Part shown: positions 54,701 to 61,035 of the stretch, one piece after another
Numbering within the stretch: position 1 is the stretch's first letter
How the letters are laid out: every line of letters begins with the position of its first letter
Source: Azolla caroliniana
Lineage: Eukaryota; Polypodiophyta
DNA: 64,000 bases
Direction: 5' to 3'
NCBI GenBank assembly: GCA_043228905.1
Contig: JBHGNT010000017.1
Coordinates: forward strand, 5,208,001-5,272,000
Made by a program: the position numbers and the translations under genes
Notes under the pieces: generated by a model
The model's input: the letters and a program-made list of their open reading frames with translations, nothing else
Databases searched by the model: none
What the model was told of the DNA's origin: nothing

Positions 54701-55839
54701 GCCGGTTGAAGAAGAGCCTTTACGGACTGAAGCAGGCTCCCCGGCAATGGTACCGGAAGTTCGACTCCTTCATGACCGACGAAGGGTACCTCAAAACGCA
54801 GTCCGACCACTGCGTGTTTGTGAAGAAGTTCGAAGGAGGAGACTTTCTAATACTCCTCCTGTACGTGGACGACATGTTGATCGTCGGACGGGACCAGGTC
54901 AAGATACGGATGCTGAAGAAGGCTCTTCACCGAACCTTCTCAATGAAGGACCTGGGTCCGGCGAGGCAAATACTAGGGATGCACATCATCCGGGACCGGA
55001 AGAAGAAGCAGTTGTGGCTGTCACAGGAGAAGTACGTGACGAAGGTGCTTCACCGGTTCAACATGTCGGAAGCAAGACCGGTCGGATCGACCCTCCCGGC
55101 AAACTGCAAGCTGTCCAGAAAGCAAAGTCCCAAGACAAAGGCTGAAAAGGAGGATATGATGAAAGTGCCGTATGCCTTAGCCGTCGGGAGCTTGATGTAC
55201 GCCATGGTGTGTACGAGACCGGACATCGGATATGCAGTCGGAGTGGTGAGCCGGTACATGAGCAATCCCGGCAAAGAGCATTGGAACGCGGCCAAGTGGA
55301 TACTCCGATACCTGAAGGGCACAGCGAATGTGTGCCTCCGATTCGGCTCCGGTAAACCCGAACTCGACGGTTTCACCGATTCGGATATGTCGGCTGATGC
55401 AGATACCAGCCGGTCCACATCAGGGTATGTGATGACGTATGCAGGGGGAGCTGTTTCGTGGCAGTCGAGGCTGCAGAAGACGGTTGCGTTGTCAACCACG
55501 GAGGCGGAGTACATAGCAGCTGTTGAAGCCGGCAAGGAAATAATATGGATGAAGGACTTCATTAGAGAGCTCGGTATCCAACAGGAGGAGTACCGACTCT
55601 ACTGGGACAGTCAGAGTGCAATCCACCTTGCGAAGAACGCGGCCTATCACTCCCGGACGAAGCACATCCAGCGAAGATATCACTGGATCCGGGAAAGGAT
55701 AGAAGACAAGGAGTTCGTGCTGACAAAGATCCACACGGACGAGAACGGGTCGGATATGCTGACCAAGGTGCTCACACCCGACAAGCTGGAAGCATGCCGG
55801 AAGAGGATCGGATTGGAAAGACATCCCATGCCGAAGTGA
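51766..55839 (+). CDS. gag-pol: Gag-pol polyprotein of copia B, intact
   Basis: 1357 residues in one frame; the ATG lies 16 nt after the primer site. Gag region residues 1-230 (NYADWKIKMEDLLIVRDLYE; LPESWENLV), CCHC knuckle CFHCGKPGHFRKNC at about 233-246, protease VVDSGASFHLT with Asp about 320, HHCC zinc region at about 445 (LWHKRLCHMSEKG), integrase core Asp at about 508 (HTDVCQ), Asp at about 570 (ADNGGEY) and Glu at about 605 (LAERMNRTI). An acidic linker spans about 730-830. RT has QMDVKTAFLHGDLEEEIYMQ and LLYVDDMLIVG (about 1032). RNase H has GFTDSDMSAD (about 1202), TTEAEY (about 1241) and YWDSQSAIHLAK, where the family Cys is Trp but Asp is kept. No stops or frameshifts. Gag and pol share one ORF, as is normal for copia. 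Confidence 0.97.
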   Translation: MEGGGSGQPMMMVLNAQNYADWKIKMEDLLIVRDLYEPIDRSEIPKGVLESEWKLLNRKAVATIRQYVDVSVLQHVANDTNAYEMWKKLSGLYERKNALNRTSLMRKIVNLKYRDGESMVEHVSTFMGFVNQLAAIKFPLEDAMQAIILMCTLPESWENLVVTLSTSCTEDNLSLQTVKTSILNEEARRRDKEPASDPKMLFTESDRGRQWNRSPQRREKSGTRSQSRGRPTCFHCGKPGHFRKNCRHYRKDNGADDTDSKKSPERNGAYRGATDRRGSDRRGQDRKGTTALAASEEEIMLITEEGELNVAGDETTWVVDSGASFHLTPERRYFSSYTAGEHGCVRMGNEGTCRIAGIGDVWLTTPTGCKMLLKDVRHVPEVRLNLISAGRLDDEGYTGSIRNGVMKFSKGSLIVARARKVNTLYLMNARLCPEELNVAADTAGELWHKRLCHMSEKGMKRLAEDNLIPVKHVHLEKCTDCLAGKQNRTSFHSRPPTRRSAPLELVHTDVCQVETKSHGGAQYFVTFIDDHSRKLWTAPLKTKDQVLCVFKELHARVERESGKKLKAIRADNGGEYRGQFQEYCRSKGIRLEFTVPKTPELNGLAERMNRTIMERVRSMLAHAKLPKGFWAEAMSTATYVINRSPSAPLDGDTPQKVWTGKEVSYRHLKVFGCLAYVHVAKDRRGKLDPKTRPCIFLGYGDDEFGYRVWDPVDKKIFRSRDIIFMEDKTLADWESEKKVKSSKSTGEDQLYVEQSRPARDRLALEDPAEDGEETEPAEEDENDTGTGPDPEMDSDEEESEEPVTEAPERRYPLRERKAPRRFPEPEHVLLTDEGEPESFEEAKHDTQSRRWLSAMQDEMDSLHENHTYELVELPKGKRALRNKWVFKLKPGDAGNPPRYKARIVVKGFQQKKGVDFDEIFAPVVKMTSIRTVLSIAASMDLEVEQMDVKTAFLHGDLEEEIYMQQPEGFEKEGKEHLVCRLKKSLYGLKQAPRQWYRKFDSFMTDEGYLKTQSDHCVFVKKFEGGDFLILLLYVDDMLIVGRDQVKIRMLKKALHRTFSMKDLGPARQILGMHIIRDRKKKQLWLSQEKYVTKVLHRFNMSEARPVGSTLPANCKLSRKQSPKTKAEKEDMMKVPYALAVGSLMYAMVCTRPDIGYAVGVVSRYMSNPGKEHWNAAKWILRYLKGTANVCLRFGSGKPELDGFTDSDMSADADTSRSTSGYVMTYAGGAVSWQSRLQKTVALSTTEAEYIAAVEAGKEIIWMKDFIRELGIQQEEYRLYWDSQSAIHLAKNAAYHSRTKHIQRRYHWIRERIEDKEFVLTKIHTDENGSDMLTKVLTPDKLEACRKRIGLERHPMPK

Positions 55840-55849
55840 AGGCGGAGTT

Positions 55850-56480
55850 TGTTGGGATTACGGTCCCTTCGGATGGGATGGTCGGAAGTCGGAGATGAAT
55901 GCCGACGAGCCCGGTTTCGGTTTCGGATCCGGATGACGAAGACCCCGGTTTCGGTACCGGATGACGAATGTACCCGGAGAGCGATCCGGATGCAGGGACA
56001 TATCCGTGAATATGTTCGCTATGGGCCCCTGAGGCTACAGTTGTAAATAGCCCAAAGTCATATAAGTATAAATATGACTTAGGGCAAACTGTTTTGTTGT
56101 TGCTAGTCATTTTTCTGTTTTTCCACTCAAGAGGAGTGAAGAGAGAGCAGCCGTGAGAGAGAGAGAGAGAGAGAGAGAGCGATAGAGCGCGAGCGAGGAA
56201 GAGGTAGACGCCTCTGTGTATTTCCGCCGCCTGTGGCGAGGATAGCGAGCTCAAGGTCGTCGCCTTGCAGCTCGCCATTGTATACTTCTCTGTATAGTGT
56301 TGGTTTGGAGTCTTGTACTCCCGTGGTTTTTCCCGTCTAGGGTTTTCCACGTTAATCCCTGTGTACTCGCGTTTTTTTTTCTTTGTTTCTCCGTGTGGTT
56401 CCTATTTTCTGCTCCATTGATCCGCGATTAATCGGTTGTGGCCGAGTGAAGAAGGCGAATCGAAGCGTTGATTCCCAACA
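55850..56480 (+). repeat. 3' LTR of copia B
   Basis: 631 bp, preceded by purine-rich GAAGGCGGAGTT; ends CCCAACA next to TSD ATCGG. Confidence 0.96.
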
Positions 56481-57122
56481 ATCGGTAATCCGTGAATCCA
56501 TCGAGGTGTGAAAAATGTGCGTCGTGTGCAATCGTGCTGGTCCCAAGATTACTTGCTTTTGATTATCAAATGTTGCGTCACCAGGACGAGGTGCAAGATA
56601 TGAGCGCCGTGATAGTGCATCTGCTTTTCCTTGCTGCTTCCCCGGTCGATATGTGATTTTGAAGTCGAAACGCGTGAGGAATTGCGCCCACCGAGCTTGC
56701 CGTCGATTTAGTACGCGAGCATTCTGAAAATAAGCAAGATTTTTATGATCGCTAAAGACAATGACCTGATGTGGAGAGCCCTCTAAGAAATGCCGCCATT
56801 GTACAAATGAATCCACGATGGCTAATAACTCCTTGTCATGTATTTCGTAGTTGATTTCTGCGACATTGAATTTGCGCGAATGGAAAACCACCGGATGCAA
56901 CTCTTCTTTATCACCTTGTTGAGAAAGGATGCTACCGAGGGCGAAATCTGATGCGTCGGCCTCCATGATGAATGGTTTGCTGGTATCCACATGAGCTAGA
57001 ATCGGTGCTAATGTAAAGGCTTTCTTAAGATGCCGAAAAGCCATATCTGCTTCTATGGACCAAAGAAATGCTTGGCCCTTCTTCGTAAGTTGTGTGAGAG
57101 GTAAAATAATCTTCGCAATTGA
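56481..57122 (-). pseudogene. Element C RNase H, fused to gag by deletion
   Basis: Frame 56352-57044 (its last part reads into copia B): MAFRHLKKAFTLAPILAHVD, EADASDFALGSILSQQGD, DKELLAIVDSFVQWRHFLEG and QGKADALSRRSY. Upstream the sequence passes within about 75 bp into the gag zinc knuckle (CLYCGGLGHIAIN), so all protease and the RT active site are absent. The junction carries a CAATTG-like microhomology near 57115-57123. Confidence 0.85.
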
Positions 57123-58064
57123 TTGCGATATGCCCTAGTCCACCGCAATAAAGACATAATCGATTTGTTTTTCTTCCGATAACGGGCCGCGTCGACGCAT
57201 GGTATCGATCTCCATCGGTGTCCAAGTATTTGCTTGAGGAATGTCTCGTGCAACTGGTCTAGCCGCGACTGCGGCGTAAGTGGGCTCCGGCCTAGCGCAT
57301 GGTATCTGTAATTGACGTTCCGAACGCCGTTCGAAGAGGCGGTTGTCACATCGGACCGCTCGACTGATTGCCTCCGTAAGAGACTTTGGTTCTTTGGGGA
57401 AGGTTAGAAGTAGATCTTTGACATCATTTCGCAGGCCATAGCGAAACTGCTCCATTAGTGCTTGATCATCCCAGGGTATGTCGAAAGCGAGTAGGCGGAA
57501 ATCCGCCGCATAGGCAGAGGCTGGACGATCGCCTTGACGCAATCGCCGGATCTTGTTGATCGCCGTCCTGATGCTGTCGGTATCTCCAAAGCAGGTTTTG
57601 AACTCACTAATAAAATCTTCAAAGTTATTAAGCAAGGGCGATTGTTTTTCTAGAAGCGGAGCGAACCATGCTAAGGCTGAGCCGCTAAGCAACGTGCCTA
57701 TTAAGCCGACTCGGGATGCATCAGTGGGGTATCGGGAAGGATGCATTTGGAGGACTAATCGTACCTGATTAAGGAATCCCCTGAATTGCGATCGCGTTCC
57801 ATCAAATTTCACAGGAAGTTCAATCTTCGGCTCTTTATGAAATCCTTGGGGACTTGATCCTTGTTGTTGTAATGCCGCTTCAAGTTGTTGCACCCGTAAC
57901 GCTAACTCCCCATGTTGTTGCTGCGTTTGTTGCTTTTCTAGAGCGATTTGTTGCAGATCCCCTATCAGCCGTTGGTTTTCTTGTTCCAGGGCAACAAACT
58001 TTTCTTTTAGACACTGTAACTCGGAGAAAACGGATTGATATTCTTGGGCGCTAACAATAGCCAT
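57120..58064 (-). pseudogene. gag: Gag of element C, frameshifted before the zinc knuckle
   Basis: 309-residue frame (57135-58064) closely matching element A gag: SEYQ-type coiled coil start (ELQCLKEKFVALEQENQRL), GTRSQFRGFLNQVRLVLQ and RQGDRPASAYAADFRLLAFD. At about 57178 the frame slips (PLSEEKQIDYVF), so the knuckle NRLCLYCGGLGHIAIN is read only in the neighbouring frame. Confidence 0.85.
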
Positions 58065-58128
58065 AGTAGGGGGGAAAGGATGGGAGGATGAGGGAGAACA
58101 ACAAGTAGGCTGGAGGAAAGAGGAAGAA

Positions 58129-58140
58129 AAATTGGTTCAA
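58129..58140 (-). other. Putative self-priming primer-binding site of element C
   Basis: TTGAACCAATTT (minus), 2 nt after the LTR end at 58143; perfect complement of AAATTGGTTCAA at 58341-58352 in the LTR. Confidence 0.65.
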
Positions 58141-58378
58141 ATTGTCAGGAATAGTACTAAAGCAGAGATGGAATTAGTACTAAGAAGAGTAGTACTATTA
58201 GTACTAAGAGGACGGGACTGCGTAAGATTCCCGAGAGAGAGGAAGTGAGAAGAGGAGAGAGAAAGAAATAGGGTGATGACAACAGCTCTTATATTATATG
58301 AAAGATAAGTACAAATCGACTAAGAGGCTTAAGACTGGTGTTGAACCAATTTGGTTCAAAACAATGCCTTGTGCCTCC

Positions 58379-58385
58379 TTTTATA
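58379..58385 (-). promoter_or_regulatory. TATA box of element C 5' LTR
   Basis: TATAAAAGG on minus; predicted start about 58352, which is the 5' end of the 12-nt segment that can pair with the primer site. Confidence 0.75.
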
Positions 58386-58499
58386 GTGTTTTTAGGAATA
58401 ATCCTGAAACTTCTAGAATGTTCTAGAGAGATCTGGAATATACATCAATTTTCTATGATAAAACATAAATAAAAATAATATCCTACAAAATACAATTCA

Positions 58500-58568
58500 T
58501 AGTCTAATGGTAAGAGCTCGACCCATGTAGCATAAGGTCATGGGTTCGAGTCTTGCCATATCATGACA
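58500..58568 (+). other. tRNA-gene-like segment (A box and B box) in the LTR
   Basis: Plus strand: TAGTCTAATGG fits an A box (58500-58510) and GGTTCGAGTC a B box (58543-58552). Their 43-nt separation equals that in intronless tRNA genes. The acceptor arms do not pair, so this is not a functional tRNA. The same layout occurs at 49602-49660 and about 4200-4255. It is antisense to the element. Confidence 0.55.
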
Positions 58569-59825
58569 GGACTTCGATGAGATTTTTGCCCCGGTAGTAA
58601 AGATGACATCCATCCGGATGGTATTGGACATAGCGGCAAGCATGGACCTCGAGGTAGAGCAACTGGACGTGAAGACGTCATTTCTCCATGGTAACCTCAA
58701 AGAGGAGATCTACATGCATCAACCAAAAGAATTTGAGAAGAAAGGGAAGGAACTCCTGCAATGCCGGCTGAAGAAGAGCCTATACAAACTAAAGCAAGCT
58801 CCCCGGCAATGGTACCGGAAGTTCGACTCCTTCATGACCAACCAAGGGTACCACAAGATGCAGGCCGATCACAGCGTGTTTGTGAAGAAATTTGACAGAG
58901 GAGATTTCCTGATACTCCTCCTATATGTGGATGATATGCTTATCTTCGGACGGGACCAAGGCAAGATTCGGATGTTGAAGAAGGCCCTGAACCGGACCTT
59001 CTCAATGAAAGACTTGGGTCCGGCAAGACAAATATTGGGAATGCACATCATTCGGGACCGGTCAAAGAAATTGTTGTGGTTGTCACAAGAAAAGTATGTG
59101 ACAAAGGTACTCCAAAGGTTCAACATGTCGGAGGCGAAACTAGTCGGATCGACACTTCCAGCAAATTGCAAGCTATCCGAGAAACAAAGCTTGAGGACAA
59201 AGGCGGAGAAGATGGATATGATGAAGATACCATATGCCTCTGCTGTCAGAAGATTGATGTATGTGATAGTATGTACCCGGCCGGATATCGGATATGCAGT
59301 CGAAGTGGTAAGCCAGTTCATGAGCAATCCCGGAAGAGAGCACTGGAACATGGTCAAGTGGATACTCCAGTATCTGAAATGCACCTCGAGTGTGTGCCTC
59401 CAGTTCAGCTCCGGTAATCCCCAACTTGACGGATTCACAGATTCAGATATGTCGGCTCATGTGGATACCAGCCGATCTACGACCGGATATGTCATGACTT
59501 ATGCAAGGAGAGTTGTTTCGTGGCAGTCGAGGCTAGGCATCTAACAGGAGGAATATCGGCTCTACTGCAACAGTCAAAGTGCCATCCACCTTGCAAAGAA
59601 CACGGCCTACCATTCCCGGACGAAACATATCCGACGGAGGTACCTCTGGATCCGAGAGAGAGTAGAAGATCAAGAGTTCGTGCTGACGAAGATCCACACG
59701 GAGGAGAGTTCGTGCTGACGAAGATCCACATATGATGACCAAAGAGTTGACAACCGACAAGCTGGACGCGTGTCGAAAGCGGATCGGGCAGACAAGATAT
59801 CCCATGTTGGAGTGAAGGGGGAGAT
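58569..59825 (+). pseudogene. Copia D: RT and RNase H
   Basis: Continues DFDEIFAPVVKM from the left of gypsy C. RT: QLDVKTSFLHGNLKEEIYMH, LYVDDMLIFG (about 58925), KDLGPARQILGMHI. RNase H: FTDSDMSAHVD, then a deletion at about 59535 removes the STTEAEY region and creates a stop (SRLGI*QEEYR). YCNSQSAIHLAK has Asn for the catalytic Asp. A 24-bp direct repeat (AGTTCGTGCTGACGAAGATC start) at 59665-59730 shifts the frame near the end. Confidence 0.88.
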
Positions 59826-61035
59826 TGTTGGGAAATCGGTCCCTCTGGATGGGATTCGGTGATGAATGAAGAGGAGCCTGTAAAAACCGGGAGAGATCGG
59901 AAACCGGAGGAGATCTAGGGAGAACCGGAAGAGAGGAGATATTTGTAAATATGTTTTGAGTAAGCCTATTGAGGCTATATTTGTAAATAGCCCTAAGTTC
60001 ATATAAGTATAAATATGACTTAGGGCAATCACTTAGTAAGTGTGCATAGGGTGATTGTCATATTGTTGTATGCATAGATTAACACATGCGTGATATTCGT
60101 GATTTTCTCCATGCGCAATATTCTCAATATTCGAGAATACGAAATGGCCCCAAGAATATTAGAAAACCATTTGTTTTACAAAATAAATATAAAAGATTTA
60201 TTTATTTATTTAAATAAATTTATTTCACTGTAAAAAAGAACTATTATGTATATGAAACTTATTTTAATTAATCAATTAATCAATTAATTTTAAAAAAAAG
60301 AATATTTTTATATTTATTATACAAATATGATTAGTATGAACTTTGAAGATATGATTAGTTTGAAGTACTATTTTTAATGTCAAAATAAAAATACATTAAA
60401 TTTTCAGGGAATAAAAAGTGAGAAATTAATGAGCCTTTATTTTATTTTATTTATTTATTAAAAATAAAATGAATACTTATAACTTATAAGTTATACATTT
60501 ATTATAAAAATTTAGTAGTCTCAAATCCCCAAGTCCATCTTTTATTATCCCTATTTATTGTCAAGTTCCTTTTTTTTTATCCTAGGAAATTATAAAAGAC
60601 AGAGTATTTTTGTTTTTTTAGTTAAACGAATACTTGACCACCCATTCGTATTCGTATTCATTTACATTCAAATGGGAAACCCAACGAATGCGAATATGTC
60701 AATCTATGGTTGTATGTGGATAACTACTATACAAAGAGCTACACACAGAGAGAGAGAGAGAGAGTAGCTATGAGCAATCTCTGTTGTAACCGCCGTCTAG
60801 CGAAGATCGCGAGCACGAGGTCGTTGCCTCTGTGCCTCCACTTTGTGTTTCCTCTCATATAGTGATAGTTGTTCCTCTTGGTTTTTCCCTATTAGGGTTT
60901 TCCACATAAACATCCTGTGTCATTTCTGTGTACTCTCTCGCTCATTCCCATTTCTGTGACTCAAGACTCAGTTGTGGCTGAGCGATATTCCGCGCTATTC
61001 TCCACACCTTAGCACTTCCAGATTCCGGGGCAACA
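59826..61035 (+). repeat. 3' LTR of copia D, enlarged by an AT-rich insert
   Basis: Starts TGTTGGGAAATCGG after the polypurine tract GAAGGGGGAGAT and ends GGGGCAACA. The core LTR resembles K's (TATAAATATGACTTAGGG, GA tract, TTTTTCCCTATTAGGGTTTTCC). About 550-620 bp near 60075-60695 have no counterpart in related LTRs. Confidence 0.85.
60125..60665. mobile_element. Candidate MITE-like AT-rich insert in the copia D LTR
   Basis: Imperfect inverted ends: AATATTCGAGAATACGAAATGG on the left, and the complement of CCATTCGTATTCGTATTCATT on the right. The interior is very AT-rich with no ORF of note. No clear TSD found. Confidence 0.35.

Larger units (their letters stand above)
51105..56480 (+). mobile_element. 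Ty1/copia element B, intact, very young
   Basis: 5,376 bp: LTR 51105-51735, primer site 51739-51750, gag-pol 51766-55839, LTR 55850-56480. Both LTRs are 631 bp and identical as far as I can read. TSD ATCGG at 51100-51104 and 56481-56485. Inserted into element C between RNase H and integrase. Confidence 0.97.
49245..58568 (-). mobile_element. Ty3/gypsy element C, internally deleted, interrupted by copia B
   Basis: Both LTRs are 426 bp (49245-49670 and 58143-58568) with TGTCA..TGACA ends; TSD GGACT at 49240-49244 and 58569-58573. Five transitions distinguish the LTRs. Internal order (minus): leader, gag, then a fusion straight into RNase H, integrase and a chromodomain-like tail. Protease and most RT are missing. 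Net length without B is about 3.9 kb. It belongs to the element A family. Confidence 0.93.
58143..58568 (-). repeat. 5' LTR of element C
   Basis: 426 bp. Minus sense: antisense tRNA-like boxes, TATAAAA (58379-58385), priming segment (58341-58352), then TTAGTACTAA palindromes near the 3' end (58150-58210). Confidence 0.93.
45627..61035 (+). mobile_element. Copia D, 5'-truncated, with nested insertions
   Basis: Colinear copia pieces at 45627-46904, 47583-47786, 48419-49244 and 58569-59825, followed by a 3' LTR (59826-61035). Each gap is an insertion with an exact TSD: solo LTR E (GGTTC), solo LTR F (CTGAC) and gypsy C (GGACT). The 5' end joins G2 gag sequence near 45627. Confidence 0.88.

Noticed and set aside
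58491-58568. A genuine tRNA gene
   Set aside because: The A and B boxes are well placed but the acceptor and T stems do not pair, and the sequence is part of a repeated LTR.
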